Shown here one piece after another: positions 55,561-63,999 of a DNA stretch of 64,000 bases (positions are counted from its first letter, which is position 1; the number at the start of each line of letters is the position of its first letter). Origin of the DNA: 01-FULL-43-15b sp964472675 (GTDB lineage: Bacteria; Patescibacteriota; Microgenomatia; UBA8517; UBA10165). A model generated the notes under the pieces. That model was not told the DNA's origin. It ran no database searches and worked only from the letters and a program-made list of their open reading frames with translations. Both the position numbers and the translations under genes were made by a program. The stretch covers positions 17,467 through 81,466 of the forward strand of contig CAYYLO010000003.1 of NCBI GenBank assembly GCA_964472675.1. Reading direction: 5' to 3'.

Positions 55561-56901
55561 CTATTTTAGCGGCAACATGCTTTCTGATTTTTGGTATTGG
55601 AATCCTGTCACAAATTTAACTATACGCCAGTCCATAAAAATGTGTTTTTTTGCAACTGGTTGTTTTAAAACAATTCCCTCAAGACTGGTGCATCTGGAAA
55701 GTGCCACATAAAGTTGGCCATGAACAAAGGTGCCATTGCCGATATCAATTATTATATTGTCAAAAGTTTTTCCCTGGCTTTTGTGAATGGTAACAGCCCA
55801 GGCAAGCCTTATTGGATATTGAGTAAAAGTTCCCGCTGTTTTTGAAACTAAACTATTTTTCTTTTGATCAAAGGAAAAATGAAATAACTCCCAGGTAAAT
55901 GGGGTTACTTCCCTTACTTTTCCATCATTCATTTGAACTAAAATGATGTCACTCTCTTTGTCTTCTTTAATTTTCATAATTTTACCAATCGTCCCATTAA
56001 CCCACCTTCCCTGACTATCGTTATTTAACATCATTATTTGCGACCCCGCCTTGACAGATAATTTCGTCTCCGTTGGTAAACTATTTTTTTCAAATGAGCC
56101 AGTGATACGACCGTGATAAGTAAACTGTTTTTGTTTTAATAATGAAAGCTGCCGATTATTAATTGTATCCGCTAAACTATTGGTAGTTGTTAAATAAACT
56201 GAAAAATTTTCAGGATTTGCCGCAAAATTCGGGTCATATCTTTTATTAATTTCTGACAAATGCTTTTCTGTTGCAGAATTATTTCGCACAGCATTTAAAA
56301 GACCAATAAAGACATCGTCTTTTTGCCTATAAACTTTTTCCAGTTCGATAAATTCAAGCCGTAAATTATTAAGAACTTTAGCGTCAAAAAAGTATTGGCT
56401 TAGATAAGAGTTTTTGAAAATTTCCCGTTCTGAACTGGTAACGACTGGTGGCAATTGATATAAATCACCGATAAAAACCATCTGAACACCACCGAATGGA
56501 CCATTTGAGCTTCGATTGAGTCTTAAAAACTTGTCGACACAATCAAGTAAATCTGAACGCACCATAGAAATTTCATCAATCACAATCGTATCTATTTTTT
56601 GATAAAGGTTTTTGGGGTCATCTTTTTTATACAATCTTTTTACCCCTTGTAAGGTAATATTTGGTTTAAATTTGAAGAATGAATGTATAGTTTGACCTTT
56701 AACGTTTAATGCTGCCACTCCGGTTGGAGCAAGCACTACAACTTTTTTCTTCGTACAACCTCTAAAGTAGGTTAATAACGTTGATTTTCCAGTACCAGCC
56801 CGACCAGTGACAAAAACGTTTTTGATGGTATCTTCCATAAGTTCAATGGCCTTTTGGAATTCGGGGTTAAGTTCAATCTTTTGAGGAATTTTGGACACCA
56901 T
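55561..56901 (-). CDS. PIF1-like SF1B DNA helicase
   Basis: 446 residues from ATG 56901. Walker A GRAGTGKST, motif Ia VVLAPTGVAALNVKGQTIHSFF, Walker B VIDEISM, motif III GDLYQLPPV, and C-terminal UvrD_C_2-like WAVTIHKSQGKTFDNIIID and VALSRCTSLEGIVL. It unwinds DNA 5' to 3' and may handle G-quadruplexes or recombination. The upstream TTG start in a 35-bp tandem repeat is a poor choice. It lies between a membrane protein gene and a kinase gene and does not share an operon with them. Confidence 0.9.
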   Translation of the reverse strand: MVSKIPQKIELNPEFQKAIELMEDTIKNVFVTGRAGTGKSTLLTYFRGCTKKKVVVLAPTGVAALNVKGQTIHSFFKFKPNITLQGVKRLYKKDDPKNLYQKIDTIVIDEISMVRSDLLDCVDKFLRLNRSSNGPFGGVQMVFIGDLYQLPPVVTSSEREIFKNSYLSQYFFDAKVLNNLRLEFIELEKVYRQKDDVFIGLLNAVRNNSATEKHLSEINKRYDPNFAANPENFSVYLTTTNSLADTINNRQLSLLKQKQFTYHGRITGSFEKNSLPTETKLSVKAGSQIMMLNNDSQGRWVNGTIGKIMKIKEDKESDIILVQMNDGKVREVTPFTWELFHFSFDQKKNSLVSKTAGTFTQYPIRLAWAVTIHKSQGKTFDNIIIDIGNGTFVHGQLYVALSRCTSLEGIVLKQPVAKKHIFMDWRIVKFVTGFQYQKSESMLPLK

Positions 56902-56970
56902 ATAAAAGAAATCAGAATTTCTCTTCAAACTTCGTTATAAAAGAAATCAGAATTTCTCTTCAAACTTCGT
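56901..56970. repeat. 35-bp perfect tandem duplication upstream of the PIF1-like gene
   Basis: Two identical copies (56901-56935 and 56936-56970) lie head to tail just upstream of the helicase start. Each contains AAATCAGAATTT. The duplication is recent, or a polymerase slippage product, and may alter expression. Confidence 0.75.
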
Positions 56971-57006
56971 TATGAAGCTCCACAGTAAATGCCGTGGTTT
57001 TCTGCC

Positions 57007-58176
57007 TTAGCTGATAAATTTTATTACAAAAACAGCGCCTTTGGGAATATTGTCTTCTACCAGTATTTCCCCACCATACCTTTCAATTATTTTCTTAGCA
57101 ATATATAGGCCCAACCCGCTATTGCCGGTTGGCCCATATTTAAATCCCTCGACAAAAAGTTGCTTTTTAATTTCATCCGGAATGCCCTTCCCAAAATCTG
57201 CAATGCGCATTTTGACACAATCTTTTTCCTTTTTTATCACTATATCAATTCGCTTTGTTTGTCCATGCACTTGCGCATTGCGAATAATATTTTCTATAAC
57301 TGAAAAAAGAGCATCATCTGCCAAAACATTGCCTTCCCCTGATACGTTAAATTTTATCGAAGTAAAGAGTTTGAGTACCTCGCCTAGCACATCTCTAATC
57401 GGGGTCATTTTTAAGGGTGCGTTATGTTCTAAAGCTGCTTCAAGCTGGCGCATTTGTTTAACCAAGTTTACGCTACGGGTAACCGCGCTGGAAACAATTT
57501 TCGACTTCTCATTCTGACCATTGGATTTAAAATAAAGATCTGTTAAGCCTTTAACAACTGTCAAGTCGTTTAAAAGGTCGTGGGTAAGCATTTTGTTAAG
57601 AAGTTTTAAAGTATTATTAAGCTCTACTACCTTGTTTTCCGCACTCTTGCGGGCTTTCAACGCTTGACTCAACTCACGCACATTAAGTTCCAGCTCAGCC
57701 CATGAAGCCAAAGATTTTAATGAATCTATTTCTTCCGCAGTCAAACTCCGTGGTTTGTGGTCTTTAATACAAAAAGCTCCCACTTTTTGACCATTTGCAG
57801 CTTTCAAGGACACTCCGGCATAAAATTTTATAAAGGGTTTTTTGGTAACCATGGGATTGCCGGCAAACCGTGGATCTTTGGTTGCATCTTCTATAATAAA
57901 TATGTCTTCTGAGAGTACGGCGTGTCCGCAAAAAGAAATTGCCCTTTTCCCTTCTCTGTTTGGCAAACCCTGGCAGGATTTAAACCATTCACGGTGGGAA
58001 TCTACCAAAGTCACTGTCGAAATTGGCACATTAAACAAGTCCAAGGCCAGTTTGGTAATTCGGTCAAACCTCTCTTCTGTGGGTGTGTCCAGTATATGAA
58101 GGCCATAGAGAGTTCTTAACCGGTCTTTTTCGTTCACTGGTACAGGCGCTTTTACAAAATTTGAACTTTTTGTCAT
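57007..58176 (-). CDS. GAF-domain sensor histidine kinase (soluble)
   Basis: 389 residues, no membrane segment. The N-terminal GAF domain (ITKLALDLFNVPISTVTLVDSHREWFKSCQGLPNREGKRAISFCGHAV) is followed by a coiled coil, an H-box-like segment LTHDLLNDLTVVKGL, and the HATPase_c domain with N-box ENIIRNAQVHG, G1 DFGKGIP and G2 GLGLYIAKKI. The H-box is atypical (HDLLND). It would autophosphorylate on a cytosolic signal. It lies apart from the NTPase-kinase-methyltransferase operon but in the same direction, 59-kb side. Confidence 0.88.
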   Translation of the reverse strand: MTKSSNFVKAPVPVNEKDRLRTLYGLHILDTPTEERFDRITKLALDLFNVPISTVTLVDSHREWFKSCQGLPNREGKRAISFCGHAVLSEDIFIIEDATKDPRFAGNPMVTKKPFIKFYAGVSLKAANGQKVGAFCIKDHKPRSLTAEEIDSLKSLASWAELELNVRELSQALKARKSAENKVVELNNTLKLLNKMLTHDLLNDLTVVKGLTDLYFKSNGQNEKSKIVSSAVTRSVNLVKQMRQLEAALEHNAPLKMTPIRDVLGEVLKLFTSIKFNVSGEGNVLADDALFSVIENIIRNAQVHGQTKRIDIVIKKEKDCVKMRIADFGKGIPDEIKKQLFVEGFKYGPTGNSGLGLYIAKKIIERYGGEILVEDNIPKGAVFVIKFIS

Positions 58177-58273
58177 ATACAGCAGGGTTTTGAAACATTA
58201 TATTCTACCAGTAAATACCATTTTGGCAACAAAAGAGGCTTCACAAGCACGGAGGCTTAAGGTTTTTGGGCTT

Positions 58274-59053
58274 CTAATTAAGAGAAATGACACACCACGG
58301 AGTGTTTTCAACCCATGTCTCTCCTCTAAATTCATACTCAATTTGCATCAAACCGTCTTCTCCTGTTAAACCAGTTGTTGCACGAAGCACTTCGCAAAAA
58401 CCAATTGTTCTAATATCCTGGTTTGGGAATCGTTTTTGCGCCAAGGCGCCAAGAGTAGTTTCACTAGTCACAAATATATTAATAACAGGAGCCCCCTTAC
58501 CTAAAATCAACGAACACTCACTTGCTTCCATTAAAAACTCAAGTACTTCGTCTTCAAGTTTTCGCGGTGTTTTTGCATTTTTCTTTTCAAGAAACTCTAA
58601 AGGCGCATTAATCCAGGTTTTGTATAAATTTTCCTTTGCGACTCCTGCTTCCAGAAGAGGACGAAGGGCTTCTTCAGGTGACATGTGCGAGATACATTGC
58701 AAACCTGTTAAGACCCTAATCTTTCTGGCGTCTAGCTTAGTTTTGATAAGCAGCAGGCTTGCCTGGAGTATCTCTGCTGTTTCTATGGTTCTGGCGCGGC
58801 CGGAATGCCAGATAGCAATTATATATTCACTAGCGGGAGAAAACCTAAAACTTTGTGCTATTTGTTCGGCCAACAAAACAGACCTTAAACGACCAACCTG
58901 ACTTAGAGCAGAGTTCCGTTGAGCATATTCCAGAGGATCTCCATGCCTGACAAGTAAGTTGTGGAATACACGGGGCACAATCATTTCCGGACACGGGGTC
59001 AGAAGAGCAGAATGCTCTGCTTTAAAAAGCAACGATCTTAAGTCTTCAACCAT
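58274..59053 (-). CDS. histidine-phosphatase-superfamily-like protein
   Basis: 259 residues. The RHG signature appears as LVRHGDP (R36-H37-G38), followed by LSQVGRLRSVLLAEQI and SGRARTIETAEIL, as in phosphoglycerate-mutase-like phosphatases. The second conserved histidine near the end seems to be replaced (VTSETTLGAL where a V-x-H is usual), so it may be catalytically changed or non-catalytic. The substrate is unknown. It lies between two histidine-kinase operons, which would fit a signalling accessory role, but this is an inference. Confidence 0.65.
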   Translation of the reverse strand: MVEDLRSLLFKAEHSALLTPCPEMIVPRVFHNLLVRHGDPLEYAQRNSALSQVGRLRSVLLAEQIAQSFRFSPASEYIIAIWHSGRARTIETAEILQASLLLIKTKLDARKIRVLTGLQCISHMSPEEALRPLLEAGVAKENLYKTWINAPLEFLEKKNAKTPRKLEDEVLEFLMEASECSLILGKGAPVINIFVTSETTLGALAQKRFPNQDIRTIGFCEVLRATTGLTGEDGLMQIEYEFRGETWVENTPWCVISLN

Positions 59054-59138
59054 ATAAACTTATTAAAGATATTAAACTCCAGTGTGAAAATCTTATGTGA
59101 GAAAAAGGACAAAGTTTCGTAAAGAAAAAATAAGGGGA

Positions 59139-60143
59139 TTATTTTACTTGGCTGACAAACATGTCAGCAGGCCAGTAAATAGAACGCTTCTTAAACGGGC
59201 TAAAGACAACAAAAGCTACGCTGCTATCAAGTTGTAGTTGCTCGTAAACATAGTGTCTCATATGGATAGCTTTTAACACATATTCTCGACATTGCCGACG
59301 AGACATTTTTTGTGTTGACGAAGGAACACGTATATAGCTTAAAAGACGCTGGCGCTTTTCAGGTTCGAGTCCAACCAAATAACCTACAGCCGCCTCGTAC
59401 ATCTCAGTCCTAGTGCGTAATATGTCTACGGCTTTTGCCATACGGCCAACGAGAAACTTAAGAATCCTTCCAGCTTCTTTTGGAGGTATGCCTTGGAGAC
59501 CTTCTGCAGTTACTCCAAACCTTTCTTGCCACATTTCGACGACTTCTTCGTCAAAAGCTTTAAGAGTTGCTTCTCTAATCTCACCTGTTTGTTTTTGAGA
59601 TCTTGAGTCAGCAACGACGGCAATAAAAATACTTTCTGGAGGATGGTTGGCTGCACTATTTTTCCTCGCAGCTTCCGCAAAGTATTTCAGAGCTTTTGCC
59701 CCTCTGTCTCTTGCTGCTCCTTCTTTATGCACAGCTACAACCTCGATAAATTTCACTTCCCTTCTATGGGAGTAAATATCAGCAGAAGGAGTCTCTACAC
59801 GTTCCTGTAACCTTCGTGAAACTTCCGTCCAAACCTGTCCATTCCAAGTAGTGTGATGACCAAATTCTTCCATGCAGTCTTTAACAACTTCATCAAATAA
59901 AACTATTGTAGGGGCAATCTTCATTTTTGATAAAACGACTACCTCTCGAACCAATTGCCCCATAACAGTACTTTTATTAGCGCCTGGTTCTCCAAAAATA
60001 AAAACATTCCTTATCGAAGGTGTGTTTAATATAGTTGAAACAATATGCAAACCCGCTGGTTTACCTTCAATATCTACCAAGGAGTACAAAGCTTCTGTTT
60101 TTGCTCGTTCATCTTCAGAATAAGCACCAAATTCAGCTGTCAT
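59139..60143 (-). CDS. P-loop NTPase, hypothetical
   Basis: 334 residues. A clear Walker A GEPGANKST (51-59, GxxGxxKST) and a Walker B-like VLFDE (81-85) mark it as an ATP- or GTP-binding protein. The N-terminal 50 residues and the C-terminal helical part (PSSTQKMSRRQCREYVLKAIHMRHYVYEQL) are not recognised. The ATG overlaps the kinase stop by 4 nt (ATGA), so it is coupled to that kinase. No membrane segment is visible. The combination NTPase-histidine kinase-methyltransferase is not one I know as a described system. Confidence 0.6.
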   Translation of the reverse strand: MTAEFGAYSEDERAKTEALYSLVDIEGKPAGLHIVSTILNTPSIRNVFIFGEPGANKSTVMGQLVREVVVLSKMKIAPTIVLFDEVVKDCMEEFGHHTTWNGQVWTEVSRRLQERVETPSADIYSHRREVKFIEVVAVHKEGAARDRGAKALKYFAEAARKNSAANHPPESIFIAVVADSRSQKQTGEIREATLKAFDEEVVEMWQERFGVTAEGLQGIPPKEAGRILKFLVGRMAKAVDILRTRTEMYEAAVGYLVGLEPEKRQRLLSYIRVPSSTQKMSRRQCREYVLKAIHMRHYVYEQLQLDSSVAFVVFSPFKKRSIYWPADMFVSQVK

Positions 60144-61306
60144 ATTTTCACTTTTGGCAAATTTATAGTTACCGTAGTGCCTTTGTCTATTAATGAGGCA
60201 ACTTTAATTTTGCCTTTGTGCTTATCAATAATGCTTTTGGCCAAAAATAACCCCAACCCCATACCACCTCTATAATTTCCCTTACCTTTATAAAATCCGT
60301 CAAAAATGTGGGGTAAATCGTTTTTACCGATACCTTTACCTTTATCTTGAATTTTAACTATAAAATTATTGTTGACATAATCTATGGTTGTATTAATTTT
60401 TTGAGATGTTGGTGAAAATTTTGCTGCGTTATTTAAAACATTAGTAAGTACTTGGAAAATCTTTTCAGGGTCTCCCCAAAATACAGTCTCTTTGCCGAAT
60501 AACTCGTTTTTAACAGAAAATTTGTGTTGTGGGTGGGACAAGCCAGCCGAATTGACAGCACGGCTTACAATCTCTGGAAGATCTGATAGTTGCATTCTGT
60601 ATTGAATTTCGCCTGTTTGAACAGAACTGACTGTTAATAAGTCATTAACAAGACGGGTAAGTCTGCCAACTTCCCATCTTAGTTCTTGCACCCATTTTGT
60701 TTCGGTTGCATTTTCATTTTGCAATCTTTTGTAAAGTAATTGCGTATAACTGTTAATAGTAGTTAGTGGGGTACGCAATTCATGGGACGCTAAGGAAATG
60801 AAGAAATCTCTTGTGCGTAAAGCTTTCTCTGTTTGAGTTTGCAACTGGGCTTTTTGTATAGCAAGTGTAGCAAAAGAACTAAAGATTTTTAGAACATCTA
60901 GCTCACGGCGTTTAAAATTCTCATTATGAAGCGCTATCACCGAAAGTATACCAAGTGATGTATCTTGATATACTAACGGTAAAATTATCGCAGCTCGGTT
61001 GTGTATAGATCTCAAGCTAGGATGTCTCTCTTTTACTTGTTGTATTTGTTTTGCACCAAGTATCCGGGCTTGCCTTGAGGTAAAAACTTCATATCTAATA
61101 CCACCCTTCCGGGGCTCATTTTTGAAAAGTACGGGGTAGGTCGAATAAACCCTTTTTAACTTACCTTGAGTCTCAATCAGTATACTACCATGTTCACCCT
61201 GAGCGAGCTTAATTGCCTCTTGAACAATCGTTGCGAAGGTCTGCTCAGGTGTTAAGGGGACAAGAAACTTCAGTACCGATCCATATATTTTATTGCTGGT
61301 GGTCAT
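60140..61306 (-). CDS. GAF-domain histidine kinase
   Basis: 388 residues. GAF-like N-terminal domain (ILIETQGKLKRVYS, AAIILPLVYQDTSLGILSVIAL), then HisKA with the phospho-acceptor SLASHELRTPLTTINSYTQLL and HATPase_c (FQVLTNVLNNAAKFSP, DKGKGIG, GGMGLGLFLAKSIIDKHKG). It is soluble. It begins directly after the methyltransferase stop (TAAATG) and overlaps the NTPase gene, so the three are co-translated. The likely partner regulator is the divergent single-domain protein at 62.4 kb. Confidence 0.9.
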   Translation of the reverse strand: MTTSNKIYGSVLKFLVPLTPEQTFATIVQEAIKLAQGEHGSILIETQGKLKRVYSTYPVLFKNEPRKGGIRYEVFTSRQARILGAKQIQQVKERHPSLRSIHNRAAIILPLVYQDTSLGILSVIALHNENFKRRELDVLKIFSSFATLAIQKAQLQTQTEKALRTRDFFISLASHELRTPLTTINSYTQLLYKRLQNENATETKWVQELRWEVGRLTRLVNDLLTVSSVQTGEIQYRMQLSDLPEIVSRAVNSAGLSHPQHKFSVKNELFGKETVFWGDPEKIFQVLTNVLNNAAKFSPTSQKINTTIDYVNNNFIVKIQDKGKGIGKNDLPHIFDGFYKGKGNYRGGMGLGLFLAKSIIDKHKGKIKVASLIDKGTTVTINLPKVKI

Positions 61307-62356
61307 TTAGATACCTTTAGGAACTTCTCCGTGTACACGCTCTAATTCCGCGTACATCAGAGGCCAACCTACAAAGTAGGTATCCCCTATCCTTTCTATA
61401 CCCAAAAATTCCCTAATCTCATCTAAAATAACATTATCTTGTAAATTTTGCGTGGTTATATCTGCATCTAAGGCATGAAGGCCCATAAAAAATAATGTTA
61501 TTTGTTCAAGCGAGTCGAAATGCCATCTAGTGGGTACAACCTCGATACTTAGTATTCTCAATGGCAAGCCAGGAAGTATCTCTTCCCTCAGCCTTTTTTC
61601 ATTAAGCCAGTAGCCAACGTGGCCTGTCACACACCTTGAAGATGTGTGTTCAAAATGCCTTACCAAAGGCAATCCTGCTTCCATATCGGTTACATCACCA
61701 AACACAAACCTGCCTCCTACCTTTAACAGCCGTGCCACGTTTGCAAAAAGACATCTCTGTCTCTGATTTGGAACATGGTGTAAACCACCCAGGCTATCGG
61801 CAACATCAATCTCTCCTTCCGTAATCTTTTCAGTAAGCTCTGGACATGAGGGGTCAGCTTTTACAAGCCAAACTTTATTTTTATGAGGATAGGGAGGTCC
61901 TGTACGTAAAAGTTGGAGCGCAAGCTGAACATAACTTGAGTCAACTGCATAAACACCCCAATGAGTAATCTCTGGTACTCGTGTTGAAACAAACCCTGTT
62001 CCTGACATTAAATCAACAACTTTGTCTCCTTCTCGTAACCCCATTCTTTTTATTAACTCGGCCAGCTCATCTTCTCTGGCGTGAGGTGCAACTTGAAAAG
62101 CAAGGTCGTATAAAAATCCTCTGATGTTAAATTCTTGCGCAGGGGTAATAACCCCTTCCTGGTGCAACAGCTCTTTTGCTACATCAATCCCATCCCGCAT
62201 TAACCGCAGATATGCTGCATTGGTAAGTTTTCCAGCTTCTATTAACCCTACATGCCGTTCTAAATGCGCTCCCATGCTGGTTTGTAACTCATCTGATACA
62301 CTAACTATACTTGGTCCTAATAAAAGGTGGTATGATTCATGGCGTTCAGCTCTCAT
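61307..62356 (-). CDS. class I SAM-dependent methyltransferase
   Basis: 349 residues. The SAM-binding site is read from VVDLMSGTGFVSTRVPEITHWGVYAVDSSYVQLAL (motif I G-x-G-x-x and the acidic end of strand 2), ADSLGGLHHVPNQRQRCLFANVARLLKVGGRFVFGDV (motif IV-VI). An N-terminal ~100-residue helical extension and a C-terminal domain are unusual for simple methyltransferases. The substrate is unknown. It heads the operon with the histidine kinase and NTPase, so it may act on a signalling partner or on a small molecule made with them. Confidence 0.8.
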   Translation of the reverse strand: MRAERHESYHLLLGPSIVSVSDELQTSMGAHLERHVGLIEAGKLTNAAYLRLMRDGIDVAKELLHQEGVITPAQEFNIRGFLYDLAFQVAPHAREDELAELIKRMGLREGDKVVDLMSGTGFVSTRVPEITHWGVYAVDSSYVQLALQLLRTGPPYPHKNKVWLVKADPSCPELTEKITEGEIDVADSLGGLHHVPNQRQRCLFANVARLLKVGGRFVFGDVTDMEAGLPLVRHFEHTSSRCVTGHVGYWLNEKRLREEILPGLPLRILSIEVVPTRWHFDSLEQITLFFMGLHALDADITTQNLQDNVILDEIREFLGIERIGDTYFVGWPLMYAELERVHGEVPKGI

Positions 62357-62384
62357 AGTTTAATTGAGGTTTTGCGGCATATTA

Positions 62385-62398
62385 TACAACATGTTGTA
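62385..62398. promoter_or_regulatory. 14-bp palindrome between methyltransferase operon and response regulator
   Basis: TACAACATGTTGTA is a perfect palindrome in the 61-bp gap between the two divergent starts (62356 and 62418). It sits upstream of the TATTAA box (62405-62410) that ends 7 nt before ATG 62418, i.e. in the spacer of that promoter. This is a standard repressor position and may also serve the methyltransferase operon. Confidence 0.5.
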
Positions 62399-62417
62399 GA
62401 TAAGTATTAAACATAAA

Positions 62418-62786
62418 ATGATTCAATCTATAAAAAAGGTTTTGTTGGTAGACGATGATGAGGGAATCCAAGAAGCCATAAAGGCATTGCTAGAACATGA
62501 AGGTTTTCAGATTTTAATCGCCGCTACCGAGCGTGAGGCAGTTAAGCTAATAAAACATAAAAGTCCAGAGATTATCTTGATGGATTTTTTGTTGGGTAGC
62601 AGCAATGGCGCAAGTGTTGCACAGAAGTTAAAGGGAAACAAAAAAACACAGCATATCCCAATAATTATCATGTCTGCACACCACGAAGCAAAACTATCTG
62701 CAGAAAAGTGTGGGGCTGACGATTTTTTAGCCAAACCTTTTGATATTGACGAACTGCTTGAAAAAATTAACCGCTATACAACTTAG
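62418..62786 (+). CDS. single-domain response regulator (CheY-like)
   Basis: 122 residues forming only a receiver domain. The acidic pocket is D12-D13-D14, the phospho-acceptor D56 (EIILMDFLLG), S86 (PIIIMSA) and K106 (FLAKPF). No output domain is present, so it must signal by binding a partner. The kinase operon on the other side of the palindrome is the likely source of phosphate. It is divergent from the methyltransferase gene. Confidence 0.92.
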   Translation: MIQSIKKVLLVDDDEGIQEAIKALLEHEGFQILIAATEREAVKLIKHKSPEIILMDFLLGSSNGASVAQKLKGNKKTQHIPIIIMSAHHEAKLSAEKCGADDFLAKPFDIDELLEKINRYTT

Positions 62787-62870
62787 ATACAACTGCAATT
62801 CCCCTTACCCCTTTCTTGCTGCAGGCAAATAGTAACCTTACGTTATAAAGATAATATCAATAGCAAATGA
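62787..62870. other. short intergenic region
   Basis: It holds ATAATATC-type AT-rich sequence before a strong ribosome site. Nothing else is seen. Confidence 0.2.
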
Positions 62871-62879
62871 AAGGAGGTG
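62871..62879 (+). promoter_or_regulatory. strong Shine-Dalgarno AAGGAGGTG
   Basis: It lies 5 nt before TTG 62883 when measured from AAGGAGG, and 14 nt before ATG 62892. It favours the TTG start. Confidence 0.55.
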
Positions 62880-62882
62880 TGT

Positions 62883-63053
62883 TTGATAAAAATGGCTAAA
62901 CGTGGACTTGGAAGTCCTAAAGTGTCAGCTAAGAGGAGACGCGAAATAGCCTCAATGGGTGGCAGAAGCCAGGGACGGGAAAACAACCCTGGAAACTTTG
63001 CGCGGGATACCGAAAAGGCATCACGCGCAGGAAGAATTGGTGGATCACGCTAA
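62883..63053 (+). CDS. KGG-type small stress protein
   Basis: 56 residues from TTG 62883, or 53 from ATG 62892. KRRREIASMGGRSQGR and FARDTEKASRAGRIGGSR are two copies of the KGG motif (small-residue and basic repeats 'A-S-x-G-G/A-G-x-x-G-G'). This motif is found in YciG and Con-10 family stress proteins. It is short and hydrophilic, probably intrinsically disordered. It is followed by a strong terminator, and together with the ribosome site this suggests high expression. Confidence 0.8.
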   Translation: MIKMAKRGLGSPKVSAKRRREIASMGGRSQGRENNPGNFARDTEKASRAGRIGGSR

Positions 63054-63084
63054 CACCTCTTGTTCCCGGCGGCATGGACAACAT

Positions 63085-63110
63085 TAGGCGGCCTCAAAAA
63101 CGGCCGCCTA
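63085..63110 (+). terminator. intrinsic terminator after KGG gene
   Basis: TAGGCGGCC (63085-63093) pairs perfectly with GGCCGCCTA (63102-63110) around TCAAAAAC-like loop bases. A modest T run (CATTTT) follows. Confidence 0.65.
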
Positions 63111-63129
63111 GTCATTTTACATACCCCTG

Positions 63130-63174
63130 TTTTGCAAACCCCAGGGGTTGAATAGGTAGAAACCTCGGGATTTT
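63130..63174. repeat. left 45-bp terminal inverted repeat of second RAYT element
   Basis: Perfect reverse complement of 63838-63882. It contains the inner dyad AACCCC-A-GGGGTT. It lies just after the transposase reading frame. Confidence 0.85.
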
Positions 63175-63819
63175 CAGGTATTTTCAAGCGTAAGATGTTT
63201 AATTTTATCCAACTCTCTTTGGTAATCTGCCTGATCTAAAACAAATGACCGATATCTACTTAATCCTCCAGCTAAAGATAAAACATCCCTTTTTGACACT
63301 TCCACAATTGAGCCAGACTTCTCTCCAAAATAATCAGGAAACGAAGACCACCGATAAGACATCAAGTTGTCAGGCGAAACAATATATGCCGTAGAGGGAT
63401 TTAAATGTACATACCTTGTTGTGTGAAGAAATTGTTCGTCAGTTTCTATATGCACAGCTCTGAAAGAAGACTGGAAAAGCGGCCCTTTACGGGTATGGAG
63501 CAAATTAAAATACTTCACATAGCCGTTTTGAAGATTTGCGAGAAATTGTTGTATTCCTCCAGCCTCAATTTGTTTCAGAATTAAATGAAAATGGTTTGCC
63601 ATAATGCAAATGGATATTTTCTATAAGAAGTGATTGTTCTTCAGGATTCAGGCGTAAATAGTGAGAAAAGCTTAACGGAGTATCGTACCTATAATATTCA
63701 ACAAGCGTCAAAAAACGCTTATAATCTCTTTCAGAAGTTGCTATTGGCATGCTAGCCACACCACGGTTGACCACATGATATATTTCGCCATTGCCAAAAA
63801 CCATTCTTCTGTAGGGCAT
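63174..63819 (-). pseudogene. second REP-associated tyrosine transposase, frameshifted
   Basis: The N-terminal half reads MPYRRMVFGNGEIYHVVNRGVASMPIATSERDYKRFL (63565-63819) and the C-terminal half MANHFHLILKQIEAGGIQQFLANLQNGYVKYFNLLHTRKGPLFQSSFRA (63174-63602), including HUH (HFH) and the tyrosine YVKYFN. The two overlap in different frames, joined by a single-base shift around 63600-63620 (KIS-ICIMANHF vs the ENIHLHYG frame). It is a member of the same family as the intact gene at 27.9 kb but clearly different in sequence. It cannot make full-length protein as read. Confidence 0.8.
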
Positions 63820-63837
63820 AACTTCATAATAACACCA

Positions 63838-63882
63838 AAAATCCCGAGGTTTCTACCTATTCAACCCCTGGGGTTTGCAAAA
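63838..63882. repeat. right 45-bp terminal inverted repeat of second RAYT element
   Basis: Mate of 63130-63174, identical in inverse orientation. tRNA-Glu begins 41 bp beyond it. Confidence 0.85.
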
Positions 63883-63907
63883 ATTGGATAAAAGCCGTCT
63901 TTTTTGG

Positions 63908-63913
63908 TAAAAT
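63908..63913 (+). promoter_or_regulatory. -10 box of tRNA-Glu
   Basis: TAAAAT, 10 nt before the tRNA 5' end. Confidence 0.35.
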
Positions 63914-63923
63914 TTTATTGCTA

Positions 63924-63999
63924 GGCCCCGTCGTCTAGTGGTTAGGACATCGGGCTTTCATCCCGAAAATCGCGGGTTCGAGCCCCGCCGGGGTCACCA
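63924..63999 (+). tRNA. tRNA-Glu (anticodon TTC)
   Basis: GGCCCCG pairs with CGGGGTC (one G-T pair), discriminator A. The anticodon loop CTTTCAT lies on TCGGG/CCCGA, with T-arm GGTTCGAGCC, and CCA is encoded at 63997-63999. Confidence 0.93.
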
